This document shows, in pieces, positions 8,572 to 17,562 of a stretch of 64,000 nt of DNA. Positions within the stretch are counted from its first letter, which is position 1. Every line of letters starts with the position of its first letter. The DNA comes from G963668345 sp965206025 (GTDB taxonomy: Bacteria > Acidobacteriota > Terriglobia > Bryobacterales > UBA6623): NCBI GenBank assembly GCA_965206025.1, contig CBDBIU010000004.1, positions 1,240,001 through 1,304,000 of the forward strand, read 5' to 3'. Below the pieces are notes generated by a model, which saw nothing but the letters and a program-made list of their open reading frames with translations, did not search any database and had not been told where the DNA came from. The position numbers were made by a program, and so were the translations under genes.

Positions 8572-10710
8572 ATGGCGACCACACTGGAAGAGCGCATCGT
8601 GCAGCACGGGCACAGGATCTACGACCTCATCGAGGGGCAGGCCCCGTCGTTGTTCGAAAAAGGCTATTGGACCACCAAGATGATGGACTGGGCCATGCAC
8701 GACGAGGCCTTCAAGACGGAGATGTTTCGCTTCGTGGACGTATTTCCGGCTCTCGACGAACCGGGGGAGGTGACCCAGCACCTGCGCGAATACTTTGCGC
8801 GCCCTGAGCAGCACTTCCCAGAATTGCTCCAGTGGGGGATCAAAGCGGTGCCGCCGGATTCGTCGGTGGAGAAAGTCTTGGCCGCCGCCGTGGGAAGCAA
8901 TATCAAGGGTATGGGCAGGCAGTTCATCCTGGGGGAAACACCAGAAGAGGCGCTGCCGGTGATCCGGAAGCTGCGAGAGGACGGTTTCGCCGTCACCATC
9001 GACTTGCTCGGAGAGACGGTTGTTGCCGAGCAGGAGGCGGAGGGGTATCTGCGGCGCTACCTCGATCTGCTGGACGTCCTCGCCCAGGAGCAGACCCGTT
9101 GGGAGGGAATTGGGGATGGCGTGGGCGGCCTCGACTGGGGATCCTCGCCTAAGGTCAACATTTCCGTGAAAGCGTCGGCGATGTATTCGCAAATGAACGC
9201 CCGCTCCTTCGACCATTCTGTTGCCATAGCCAAGGAACGTCTGCGGCCGATTTTTCGACAGGCCATGAAGATGAGTGCCTTCGTCAACCTCGATATGGAG
9301 CACCGCGAACTCAAGAATCTGACGCTAGGGCTGTACCGAAGCCTGATGGCAGAGCCGGAGTTTCGCCACTACCCGCACACCGGCGTCGCCATCCAGGCCT
9401 ACCTGCGCGACGCGCAGTCAGACGTCGAACAGCTTTTGGAGTGGTGCCGGGCCGGCAGCCGGCGGGTAACCGTGCGGCTGGTCAAAGGGGCCTACTGGGA
9501 TGCCGAGCTGATGCATGCGGAACAGCGGAACTGGGCGGTCCCCGTGTTTCGGGATAAACGCGAAACCGACGCCAACTTCGAGAAGGTCGCCGGCTTCATC
9601 CTGAAGAACGACGAGTTCCTAAGCCTGGCTTGCGGATCTCACAACATCCGCTCGATTGCGGCGGTCCTCGAAACCGCCGAGGAACTCCACGTGCCGGCGG
9701 ATCGATTCGAGTTTCAGATTCTCTACGGCATGGCGGAGCCCGTTCGCAACGCGCTGTTGAAGGAAGGTCTCCGCTTGCGACTCTACTCGCCGATTGGGGA
9801 GCTGATACCCGGCATGGCGTACCTTGTCCGTCGTCTGCTCGAAAACACGTCCAACGAGTCGTTCCTGCGCCAGACGTTCCGGGAATCGGTTTCGAAGCAA
9901 GAGTTGCTCGGTGATCCGCGATCTTCCCTGGGGGCCGACGGAGCCTCCACCCGCACAGGGGGCGAACCGCGGGCGGGGGACTCGGCGGCGAAAAAAGGGG
10001 AGGCGAAAGCCCCGACGCCGCTGAAAACGAAGCAGGGCCAACTTCAAGCGTTTCAAAACGAGCCCCCGCTTGACTGGACGCGGGCCGAAGACCGCGAGCG
10101 ATTTTCCGAAGCGCTGAAGTCGGTCCGGGAGCGATTCCCCCTACGCGCCCCTCTGGTCATCGGGCAGACGGAGGTGGAAGCGGGAGGCAGCATCAGCTCG
10201 TCGAACCCGAACGATCCCGGCGAGAAGATCGGGGTGGCGGCCTCGGCCGGCGCCGCGGAAGCCGAGCGCGCCGTGGGTGCGGCGAAGGCCGCGCTCCGTG
10301 CATGGCGAGACGTCCCTCCCGAGGCTCGCGCCGGGTACTTGTTCAACGCGGCTGAAGCCGCTCGGAAGCAACGCTACGAGTTAGCCGCGCTGGAAGTCTT
10401 CGAGGCGGGCAAGACGTGGGACGAGGCCGACGGGGACGTTTGCGAGGCCATCGATTTTCTGGAGTATTACGGCCGAGAGATGATCCGGCTCGGAACCCCG
10501 CGTCGCATGGGCCGGGTTCCGGGGGAGGCCAGTTATTTGTTCGGCTCTTCCGGGTTTTTAGTGGGTGGCCAACGGGTAGCCGGCTCCTCCATCCTGCCGA
10601 CCCGACGTCGCCCGCAGTCACATCGGAGCCCAAAAGGCGGCCAAGAAATCCCCAAATACCCTACACGCCAGTCCGGTCGTGGGCAACTCGTAAAGGGAAT
10701 AAGACACTGA
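8572..10710 (+). CDS. putA: PutA, N-terminal part: proline dehydrogenase domain plus start of P5C dehydrogenase, interrupted
   Basis: Residues 1 to ~430 hold a complete FAD-dependent proline dehydrogenase barrel (NISVKASAMYSQ, GVAIQAYLRD and VRLVKGAYWD motifs). Residues ~480-657 are the first part of the aldehyde dehydrogenase domain (SSNPNDPGEKIG onwards). At 10543 the frame enters a 456-bp inserted element, adds 55 foreign codons and stops. Without the element the protein would be about 1,017 residues, normal for a bifunctional proline catabolism enzyme converting proline to glutamate. The proline dehydrogenase half may still fold and act; the second enzyme cannot be completed. A proline- and charge-rich linker (about 455-490) separates the domains. 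Confidence 0.93.
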   Translation: MATTLEERIVQHGHRIYDLIEGQAPSLFEKGYWTTKMMDWAMHDEAFKTEMFRFVDVFPALDEPGEVTQHLREYFARPEQHFPELLQWGIKAVPPDSSVEKVLAAAVGSNIKGMGRQFILGETPEEALPVIRKLREDGFAVTIDLLGETVVAEQEAEGYLRRYLDLLDVLAQEQTRWEGIGDGVGGLDWGSSPKVNISVKASAMYSQMNARSFDHSVAIAKERLRPIFRQAMKMSAFVNLDMEHRELKNLTLGLYRSLMAEPEFRHYPHTGVAIQAYLRDAQSDVEQLLEWCRAGSRRVTVRLVKGAYWDAELMHAEQRNWAVPVFRDKRETDANFEKVAGFILKNDEFLSLACGSHNIRSIAAVLETAEELHVPADRFEFQILYGMAEPVRNALLKEGLRLRLYSPIGELIPGMAYLVRRLLENTSNESFLRQTFRESVSKQELLGDPRSSLGADGASTRTGGEPRAGDSAAKKGEAKAPTPLKTKQGQLQAFQNEPPLDWTRAEDRERFSEALKSVRERFPLRAPLVIGQTEVEAGGSISSSNPNDPGEKIGVAASAGAAEAERAVGAAKAALRAWRDVPPEARAGYLFNAAEAARKQRYELAALEVFEAGKTWDEADGDVCEAIDFLEYYGREMIRLGTPRRMGRVPGEASYLFGSSGFLVGGQRVAGSSILPTRRRPQSHRSPKGGQEIPKYPTRQSGRGQLVKGIRH

Positions 10711-10998
10711 TAAACAGGGAGTTATCTCTTTGAGTGTGGCCACTGGATGACAGTTGTGGATCCGCATTTCACAGCCTTCGGGAGACTGTACGACTACCTG
10801 CCAGCAGCCTTGCTCTACTCGTAACCCTTTGTTTATCAGTAATTCTTTTTGGCCAACGCAGTCGCCGCCCGGCCTTGGGGGCCGTAGAGTTGTCACGAAG
10901 CCCTTGAATGGCACCGAAGCAGGCTCCGGGAGGTCGGCCTCACAGTGGCGAGGGATCCGTCACTCACCGCCGCCAGCCACTAAAATCCCAGAAGAGCC
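10543..10998 (+). mobile_element. ISL3-like non-autonomous element, copy A, inside putA
   Basis: 456 bp bounded by near-perfect inverted ends: GGCTCTTCCGGG at the left and, inverted, GGCTCTTCTGGG at the right, each continuing to TTTTAGTGG. It is flanked by a perfect 8-bp direct repeat ATTTGTTC (10535-10542 and 10999-11006). GGCTCTT-type ends with 8-bp duplications are known for the ISL3 family. No transposase is encoded, so it must be mobilised in trans. Deleting the element and one repeat joins codons for ASYLF to YEPRGV and restores putA, which proves insertion rather than natural sequence. Internally, 10706-10724 and 10822-10840 are a second inverted repeat. Confidence 0.93.
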
Positions 10999-12089
10999 AT
11001 TTGTTCTATGAACCGCGTGGGGTCGCTGCTGTCATCGCGCCGTGGAACTTCCCTCTGGCCATTTCGATGGGCATGGTTTCCGCCGCGATTGTGACCGGCA
11101 ATGCGGTCGTTTACAAGCCCTCCTCCGACACTCCGATCACCGGCTACATGATCTCGAAGCTGTTTCAGGAGGCCGGCCTCCCACCCGGCGTTCTGAACTA
11201 TTTGCCCGGACCCGGCGGTGAGATCGGGCCCCTTCTTGTCAGCCACCCCGACGTGGCGCTCATCGCATTTACGGGCAGCAAAGAAGTGGGCCTGCGAATT
11301 GTGCGGCTAGGCGGCGAAAACCCCGAGCAAGCTCCCCTGGTGAAGCGGGTTGTCGCGGAGATGGGAGGCAAGAACGCCATCATCGTCGACGACGATGCCG
11401 ACCTCGACGAAGCGGTTGCCGAGATTCTCCATTCGGCGTTCGCCTATCAGGGCCAAAAGTGCTCGGCCTGCTCGCGGCTGATCCTGTTGGAGGAAATTCA
11501 CGACAGCTTCGTCGATCGGCTTCGCGCCGCGGCCGAGAGCCTTTACCTCGGACCCGCGGAAGATCCGAGATCCTACATGGGGGCCGTGATCTCGGCCTCG
11601 GCCAAGCGCAAGGTCGAAGACTACATCAAGATCGGCAAACAAGAGGGGACGCTGGTGATCGAACGCAAACCCGACGATGCCCAGGGGCATTTCGTCCCCT
11701 TGACGATCTTCACCGACATCCGCCCCGAGCATCAGCTGGCGCGGGAAGAGATTTTCGGGCCCGTGCTTGCGGTGATGAAGGCGAAGAGCTTTGCTGAAGC
11801 GATAGACATGGCCAATGGCACGGAGTTTGCCTTGACGGGTGGGGTTTTCTCCCGAAGCCCCCGACACATCGCCGAGGCGAAGAAGTATTTCCAGGTGGGC
11901 AACCTCTACATCAACCGCGGATGCACGGGCGCGATTGTTGAGCGGCATCCCTTCGGTGGCTTCAAGATGTCGGGAGTGGGGTCCAAGGCGGGCGGCCCCG
12001 ATTATCTTCTTCAATTCATGACGCCGCGCAACGTGGTCGAAAACACGATTCGCCGCGGGTTCGCGCCGACGGAGGGGGAAACCGGCTAA
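10908..12089 (+). pseudogene. putA: PutA, C-terminal part: P5C (aldehyde) dehydrogenase fragment
   Basis: The open frame begins inside the element (ATG 10908); genuine putA sequence resumes at 11007. It carries the NAD-binding PWNFPL segment, the VAEMGGKNA catalytic glutamate region and the QGQKCSACSR catalytic cysteine region of L-glutamate-gamma-semialdehyde dehydrogenase. The substrate- and cofactor-binding N-terminal ~170 residues lie on the other side of the insertion, and the first ~33 residues of this frame are translated element sequence. An active enzyme from this fragment is unlikely. Frame and spacing match exactly the interrupted N-terminal part. Confidence 0.9.
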
Positions 12090-12122
12090 CCCGCTTTTCT
12101 CCCCAGCGGACGCCCGAGGGGT

Positions 12123-12887
12123 TCACCCGCGTCCGACGAGGGGCATCTTGGTGGCCATTATGTTCATCGACAGCACATTGGCGTCCAGGGGCAGACCCGC
12201 CATATAAAGGACCGCGTCGACCACATGGCGGACATCCACTCGCGGCTCGACCATAGTTGTGCCGTTGGCCTGGGGAACGCCGGAGAGCATTTTCTCGGTC
12301 CGTTCGGTGACGGCGTTGCCGATATCGATCTGGCCGCAGGCGATGTCGTAGTTCCGGCAGTCGAGGGCAATGCACTTGGTGAGCCCGGTCAGGGCGTGTT
12401 TCGTCGCCGTATAAGGCGCCGAGTAGGGCCGGGGCGTCTGGGCCGAAACCGAGCCATTGTTGATAATGCGCCCGCCGCGCGGCTGCTGCGCCTTCATGAT
12501 CTTGATCGCTTCCTGGGCGCACAGGAATGCGCCCGTCAGGTTGACGCTCACGACCGTGCTCCACTGCTCGTAGGTCAGCTCCTCCATCGCGATGCCCGGG
12601 GCGCCGAGACCGGCGTTGTTGAACAGAACGTCCAGACGGCCGAACGATTCCTTGGTCGCGGTGAACAGCGCTTGGACGGAATCCGGTTTGCCGACGTCGG
12701 TGGGCACGGCCAGCATCTTGCCGCCGGAAGGTTTTGCCAACGCGGCTGTTCGTTCAAGTTCGGCGGCGCGGCGCCCGGCGAGCACAACGCAGTACCCCGC
12801 GGATTGCAGGCCCAGGGCGGCCGCACGGCCTATGCCGCTGCCACCACCGGTGACGAGAGCGATTTTGGCATTGCTGGTCATGTTCAA
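12123..12887 (-). CDS. SDR family oxidoreductase
   Basis: 254 residues, a classical short-chain dehydrogenase. Residues ~13-19 show TGGGSGIG for NAD(P) binding, NNAG near residue 90, and the catalytic YTATK tetrad segment near residue 155. The closing region lacks a predicted membrane anchor. Substrate unknown. It is convergent with putA; an inverted repeat CGGACGC/GCGTCCG (12107-12113 and 12129-12135) lies across the two gene ends and may help termination, although no T-tract follows. Confidence 0.88.
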   Translation of the reverse strand: MNMTSNAKIALVTGGGSGIGRAAALGLQSAGYCVVLAGRRAAELERTAALAKPSGGKMLAVPTDVGKPDSVQALFTATKESFGRLDVLFNNAGLGAPGIAMEELTYEQWSTVVSVNLTGAFLCAQEAIKIMKAQQPRGGRIINNGSVSAQTPRPYSAPYTATKHALTGLTKCIALDCRNYDIACGQIDIGNAVTERTEKMLSGVPQANGTTMVEPRVDVRHVVDAVLYMAGLPLDANVLSMNIMATKMPLVGRG

Positions 12888-12972
12888 TTTTCCTCACATT
12901 GGAATGGGGTCCGGCACCAACCATTGTGCCTGAACAGGCGGGCATGCTGCGTTTCCCGATGGGGATCTCCAC

Positions 12973-12990
12973 CCCGCATTTCTCACCAGC
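12973..12990 (+). repeat. Solitary end of the TAGCCCGCATTTCTC repeat family
   Basis: CCCGCATTTCTCACCAGC matches the terminal segment of the dispersed repeat family described at 31705 and elsewhere, but the following bases do not match the internal consensus. It is probably a degraded remnant between the SDR and Fpg genes. Confidence 0.45.
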
Positions 12991-13065
12991 GGCCGCCAGG
13001 AACCACAAGTGCGGGGCGCGGATCATCCGCCAGGACGGCTTGCTCGCCCGAGACTCCGTGTGACT

Positions 13066-13989
13066 TCAATGGGCGGCTTTCCGGCACTCTGGCGGGCCGC
13101 CAAGAGCCTCTAGTTCTTCGAGAGTCAGGGGCCAATCCTTTTTGAGCAGACGGGAAAGGGCCCGATCAGCCAACAGCCGACCTCCGGTCTGGCACGGCGG
13201 GCAATAATTCGTCTCGTTTTCGGCGTAGCGAATGCGTTGGATCGGCGCGCCACAATCAGGACAGGACTTCCCGTACCGTCCATGAACGGCCATTCCTTCT
13301 CGGAATGCCGTCACCTTGCGGGGGAAGCCCCCGCCAGCTTCCGCGCGTAAGCGGTCGATCCACGACGTCAGCGTTTGCCGGGCAGCCTCGTAGAGACGCC
13401 GCATCTCGTCGGACGCGAGTTTCCGGGTCAAGCCGAGAGGCGACAGCCGGGCGAGATGAAGAATCTCGTCGGAATAGGCGTTGCCGATTCCACTTAGCAG
13501 CCGAGGGTCCGTCAGCGCCCGCTTGAGGGTGTGGTTTCGCAACGTAAGGGCGGCGGAAAAAGCATGGAAATCCGCCTCGAGAACCTCCACCGCGCCCGGG
13601 ACGCGCGCCCGCAGTGCATTTCTGCCTCGGAAAACATGCACCGAAGCCCGCTTCTTCGACCCGGCCTCTGTGAGCACGACGGTCCCGCTGGGAAAGTCAA
13701 ACGCAGCCAAGGCGCTCCTTCCGGCGAGCTTCGCGCCTGCGTCTCGCCAGTGCAATCGACCGGCGATCATCAGATGCAGCAATAGCCAAAGATCATCCTC
13801 GAAGCCCAGCGCGATGCGCTTGCCGCAGCGCCTTATTTCACGGACCTGCTTGTCCCGGACATCGTTAAGAGGTGGCTCGACCGTACGCAGCAAGAAGGGA
13901 CTGGCGATCCGCACCTGGGCCAGCCGTTGACCCAAGACGCGCCGTTCCAGCGCCTCGATATAGACGACGATGTCAGGCAACTCCGGCAA
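13066..13989 (-). CDS. mutM: Formamidopyrimidine-DNA glycosylase (Fpg/MutM)
   Basis: About 307 residues if started at TTG 13989. That start places the catalytic proline second (PELPDIVVY), which the enzyme requires for its N-terminal nucleophile; upstream frames to 14232 would bury it, so TTG is chosen despite a weak ribosome site. The H2TH region (SGIGNAYSDEIL) is near residue 165 and a C-terminal zinc finger of the form CPDC-(16)-CPPC is present, followed by an unusual ~40-residue tail. It excises oxidised purines such as 8-oxoguanine. Confident on family. Confidence 0.9.
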   Translation of the reverse strand: MPELPDIVVYIEALERRVLGQRLAQVRIASPFLLRTVEPPLNDVRDKQVREIRRCGKRIALGFEDDLWLLLHLMIAGRLHWRDAGAKLAGRSALAAFDFPSGTVVLTEAGSKKRASVHVFRGRNALRARVPGAVEVLEADFHAFSAALTLRNHTLKRALTDPRLLSGIGNAYSDEILHLARLSPLGLTRKLASDEMRRLYEAARQTLTSWIDRLRAEAGGGFPRKVTAFREGMAVHGRYGKSCPDCGAPIQRIRYAENETNYCPPCQTGGRLLADRALSRLLKKDWPLTLEELEALGGPPECRKAAH

Positions 13990-14096
13990 GCTGCCCATCA
14001 GCTTGCCAACTTCGCGGGGCGGAATCAACCAGGATTTAGGCGAACTCCGGCAACCAAACACTCGAAGCGGCGCGTTTCGATTTGAGAGGACTCGGG

Positions 14097-15227
14097 CTAT
14101 TCCACTTCTCGAGGAGCCGTATAGCCGCGCTTGGCCATAATCCGGTACTTGAGGGACTTGCCCTTTTGGTTCGTTACCCGCAACGGCTTGTTGTTTTTGG
14201 GATTGATCAAGCGCACTTCGATCTTGCGCCACTCGCCGTCGCGCTTCGTGTTCGTCGGATGATAGGTCATCGAGTACTGCTGCCGCATGGAAATGCGGAT
14301 GTTCTGAAAGATAGTGGGAAACTCCCCGTAGAAGCGCGGGAAGAAAGACATGCCGCCGGTCTCTCGCGAGAAGGTTTTCAGCTGGTTGTCGGCCTGTAGA
14401 AAGTCCATGCGCTGCAGCGGTCCCGTGCGGGAGTCGTAATACATCCGCAAAGCCTGCATTAAGCCGATCGAGTAGATGGTCACGTCACCGTCCTGTATGA
14501 TGCGACGAGCCTGGCTGAAGGTCTGCCTGCTGAAGGTGTCGATGCCGGAGGAAATCAGCACGATCGCCTTGCGTCCTTCGATGCCTTTCATGCGCGTGAT
14601 CGTGTCGGTCAGCGCGTCATACAAGTTCGATTCCGAGAATCCCGCGATGCGCAGCCGCCGCATCGCTTCGTGGGTCTCGCGCCGGTTTTGTGTGAAGTCG
14701 CTGAGGATTTCCGGCCGCAGGTCATAGGCCACGACGGCGACCCAGTCCTCGGGTTTTAGCGTCTCGACGAAGCCGTAAGCCGCCGTCAGGGTCTGATACC
14801 AGGTTTCACTCCAAAAACGCTGGTAGCGGCCGCTGAACTCGATGACCAAGGCGACGGTCATCGGTCCCTCGGAATGGCCGAAAGCGCGGACCTTTTGAGG
14901 CACTCCGTCCTCGAGAACTTGAAAGTTGCCCTGGGGAATGTTCGGAATCGGTTGGCCGTTCTTCGTGACGACGGCGACGTCTACTTGAACGACGTAGGTG
15001 TCGGCGGTGAACAGGGGCGCATTTTCGGGGATTTCCTGGCGGGTTCGCCCTTCGATCGGCGCCAGCTCTTCGGGGTCGGAAGGGGCGGGAGCGGTAGGTC
15101 CGGGTCCCCGCCGCGGTCCCTTCGAGAGCGGCCCGGCTTTTTGAGGAAGCGCCTGGTAAGCCGCGCCCAACAGAAAGAAAACCGCGACAAGGAACGGCAA
15201 CTTCGCGCTCGATCGGCGGCGCATCAT
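14097..15227 (-). CDS. VWA domain protein of the acidobacterial VWFA-related type
   Basis: About 376 residues from ATG 15227, preceded by AGGGGGAAACC. An N-terminal signal (FLVAVFFLLGAAYQALP) precedes a proline-rich stretch and then a VWFA-related domain: the VDVAVVTKNGQPI lead and GNFQVLEDGVPQKV are hallmarks of the family named for Acidobacteria (TIGR03436). A complete MIDAS DxSxS is not seen: the corresponding strand reads IEFSGRYQR. These proteins are exported, highly expanded in Acidobacteriota and of unknown function. This gene is the best single taxonomic marker in the window. Confidence 0.88.
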   Translation of the reverse strand: MMRRRSSAKLPFLVAVFFLLGAAYQALPQKAGPLSKGPRRGPGPTAPAPSDPEELAPIEGRTRQEIPENAPLFTADTYVVQVDVAVVTKNGQPIPNIPQGNFQVLEDGVPQKVRAFGHSEGPMTVALVIEFSGRYQRFWSETWYQTLTAAYGFVETLKPEDWVAVVAYDLRPEILSDFTQNRRETHEAMRRLRIAGFSESNLYDALTDTITRMKGIEGRKAIVLISSGIDTFSRQTFSQARRIIQDGDVTIYSIGLMQALRMYYDSRTGPLQRMDFLQADNQLKTFSRETGGMSFFPRFYGEFPTIFQNIRISMRQQYSMTYHPTNTKRDGEWRKIEVRLINPKNNKPLRVTNQKGKSLKYRIMAKRGYTAPREVE

Positions 15228-15410
15228 GGTTTCCCCCTGTTCCCCAATTGAGGTTCCACGAACCTCCCCCATCGTTGGACTCTCGCGGGCCAACCGCGGT
15301 TACCTATATCCTATAGCGTTTCGCACGGCAAGGACAGGCCTTTTGCATTCCCTTCCGCCGCTGCCCTGCATTTCTCGAACCGTGGTCATTGATCCACGAT
15401 CCCGATATAA

Positions 15411-15716
15411 TAGCCTGGCCTGCATTTCTCACCACGCGGCGAGGTGAAGTGTGTAAGATGCCCGTCAGTACAGGGCGCGACGCTCGGCGCCCCCGTTTCT
15501 TGAACAATGCGGGCGTGGTTGAACCCTATGGTGAGGAACCCCTAGAGGAGAGGCGCCTGGGGACCGATCTTCTCTGAAACGGCGGCCTCGTCGCGGAGAT
15601 CGGCTCTACACCTGAAGCCGATTACTTATCCAGTTGCCTGTCCCCAGGCACGGCGAGCAAGCGCCAGGCAGTAGTGGCGGGCCGATTGCCGTCAGATGGC
15701 GAGAAATGCAGCCTAG
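15411..15716 (+). repeat. Dispersed TIR repeat, long copy (R1)
   Basis: The left end TAGCCTGGCCTGCATTTCTC and the right end GGCGAGAAATGCAGCCTAG are inverted versions of each other and of the ends of the other family members. The interior is shared with R4 (about 30302-30520), for example a GAAACGGCGG stretch and a CCTGTCCC stretch. It fills most of the region between the VWA and ferredoxin genes and ends 4 bp before the ferredoxin start. Confidence 0.7.
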
Positions 15717-15719
15717 CCG

Positions 15720-16157
15720 ATGAAGCAAGAAGCCGCCACATCTGTCGGGGCGGAGCCTCAGGGTTCAAAGCCCGCTGCCTCCGCGAAGCCCGGCCTCCCC
15801 ACCGGGCGTTACGTTCGTCACATCTTGCTCTGTGCGGACCAGACCAAGCCCAAGTGCGCGCCGCGCGGAGTCACAAACTCCTCCTGGGACTATGTAAAGA
15901 AACGTCTCGCCGAGCTGGGCCTCGCCGCCGGTGAAGGATGTGTCTACCGCAGCAAAGTCAACTGTCTGAGGGTCTGCGAACAGGGGCCAATCGCCGTCGT
16001 TTACCCGGAGGGTGTTTGGTACCACTCGGTGACACCGGCCGTCGCCGAGCGGATTCTCAAAGAGCACCTGATCGGCGGGCAGCCGGTCGAGGAATTTGTT
16101 TTCGCGCACAACCCCCTGGGCGTGGAAAACTCCTCCGAGAACACGGGGAAAGAATAG
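15720..16157 (+). CDS. Thioredoxin-fold [2Fe-2S] ferredoxin
   Basis: 145 residues. After a ~28-residue leader without clear function, the sequence GRYVRHILLCADQTKPKCAP starts a 2Fe-2S ferredoxin of the NuoE/Shethna thioredoxin-like type. The four cysteines are at LLC, PKC, VNC and RVC, followed by EQGPIAVVYPEGVWY. Such proteins carry electrons in small redox systems. The ATG lies directly against a repeat end with no ribosome site, so the true start may be an unrecognised codon downstream. Confidence 0.8.
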   Translation: MKQEAATSVGAEPQGSKPAASAKPGLPTGRYVRHILLCADQTKPKCAPRGVTNSSWDYVKKRLAELGLAAGEGCVYRSKVNCLRVCEQGPIAVVYPEGVWYHSVTPAVAERILKEHLIGGQPVEEFVFAHNPLGVENSSENTGKE

Positions 16158-16166
16158 CCGGTTAGG

Positions 16167-16442
16167 CTACAGAAGAACCGTTTGTACCGCTTCAGGCTCG
16201 GGATCTTCGGGTTGCAGTTCCTCTTGCGGGGTTTGTTCGCAGGCGCCGCCCTCGGTGGATTTCGCCGGATCCGCCTCTTTGCTTTCGAGGGGTTGCAGAT
16301 AGAAAATATCCGGTTGGGCGCGACCTTCCAGCTCCGCCGTCCAGTAACCGAGCCAGAAAAATCCCGACAGTAGGAAGGCCAGGGTTCCGACAGTTGCCAG
16401 AATGCCTTTCACGGTCGGTCGGGGGACACTTTCCAGGTGCAC
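16167..16442 (-). CDS. Small single-span membrane protein, unknown
   Basis: 91 residues. Residues ~12-33 (VKGILATVGTLAFLLSGFFW) form one membrane helix, followed by an acidic, proline-rich tail with one cysteine. No family recognised. It converges on the ferredoxin gene with a 9-bp gap. Coding status rests on the clean helix-plus-acidic-tail layout and a usable frame only. Confidence 0.4.
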   Translation of the reverse strand: MHLESVPRPTVKGILATVGTLAFLLSGFFWLGYWTAELEGRAQPDIFYLQPLESKEADPAKSTEGGACEQTPQEELQPEDPEPEAVQTVLL

Positions 16443-16485
16443 ATAATATACTGTCGGTCCTCGGTCGTTCCCGTGGAATGGGCAT

Positions 16486-16505
16486 CCCGCTGCATTTCTC
16501 CCTGG
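16486..16505 (+). repeat. Solitary repeat end
   Basis: CCCGCTGCATTTCTCCCTGG resembles the terminal segment of the dispersed repeat family, but no matching second end was found close by. It sits between the small membrane protein and the adenine methylase. Confidence 0.35.
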
Positions 16506-16658
16506 CAGTTTGCCGTAGACCGCCCTAACCGTTGGGGATATGTCTGTTCATGGACCGGTAATCGACCTTAGAGCGAGCTAAGTGTCGACGATCGCCGCCT
16601 CAGCTACCTCAGCCGAGTGCTGCCAGCGGTCATCCCGCTGCTATGATGGGATTGCGCT

Positions 16659-17549
16659 ATGGCTGGGAAGGGCCGCATTCCCTCACCGATTTACCTGTCG
16701 GGTCAAGACGCCGACTCGCGCCGCCAGGCGGGCACTCTTCCCCGCCGGCGGAAGAGGGCTATCGCTTTTGGCTGGTACGGGGGCAAGTTCAGCCACCTCA
16801 ATTGGCTGATGCCCCTGCTTCCCGAGTGCCATCACTACTGCGAGCCGTTTGGCGGTTCTGCGGCCGTGCTCATCAATCGCCCCCCCTCGCCGGTCGAGAC
16901 GTATAACGACATGGATGGGGAAGTCGTCAACTTTTTTGGGGTGCTGCGCGACGAACAAGATGATCTCATCCGAAAGATTGCGCTGACGCCGTTTTCACGG
17001 GAAGAGTTTTTTCGGGCCGTCGAGAAGAACGGCGCTCGACCGGTCTCTGATTTGGAGCGCGCTCGGCTGTTCTACATTCGCGCCCGCCAGGCTCGAACCG
17101 GACTCGCCCAGACCGCGTCTCTCGGGCGTTGGGCGAACTGCAAGAATACGAGTCGCGCGGGCATGTCGGGCGTGGTCTCCCGCTGGCTCGGAGGGGTCGA
17201 GGATTTGCCGGAGATTGCCACCAGGCTCCTGCGGGTTCAGATCGAGAATCGGCCGGCGGTCGAGGTCATCAAGCTGTACGACAACGAGCGGACGCTGTTT
17301 TACTGCGATCCTCCCTACCCGCACGACGCCCGGGGCGACAACAAAGCCTACGGGTACGAAATGAGTGACGAGCAACACCGCGAACTCGCGGCCTTGCTGA
17401 ATTCCTCGAAAGGAAAGGTCGCTGTCTCTGGCTACCGGTGCGGCCTTATGGACAAGCTTTACGGGGACTGGAAGCGGGTCGACGCCGCTGTGAAGCAGTG
17501 CCACTCGTCAAAGAAAGATAAACAAGAAGCTCTGTGGGTTAACTACTGA
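16659..17549 (+). CDS. DNA adenine methylase (D12 class), solitary
   Basis: 296 residues. All core motifs of a D12 N6-adenine methyltransferase are visible: FGWYGGK near residue 31 (cofactor motif X), CEPFGGSAAV near 63 (motif I) and the catalytic DPPY near 219 (motif IV), with the usual EALWVNY end. The first ~25 residues are arginine-rich and may not be native. No restriction enzyme is recognised beside it; the next frame is a 43-codon stub. It could be an orphan epigenetic methylase or half of a lost restriction-modification or phage system. Recognition site unknown. Confidence 0.9.
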   Translation: MAGKGRIPSPIYLSGQDADSRRQAGTLPRRRKRAIAFGWYGGKFSHLNWLMPLLPECHHYCEPFGGSAAVLINRPPSPVETYNDMDGEVVNFFGVLRDEQDDLIRKIALTPFSREEFFRAVEKNGARPVSDLERARLFYIRARQARTGLAQTASLGRWANCKNTSRAGMSGVVSRWLGGVEDLPEIATRLLRVQIENRPAVEVIKLYDNERTLFYCDPPYPHDARGDNKAYGYEMSDEQHRELAALLNSSKGKVAVSGYRCGLMDKLYGDWKRVDAAVKQCHSSKKDKQEALWVNY

Positions 17550-17562
17550 CGACGGTGGCGCA

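Noticed and set aside
10543..10998. An intein or programmed element in putA
   Set aside because: It has inverted ends, a target duplication and no open frame throughout, so it is a transposon-like insertion.
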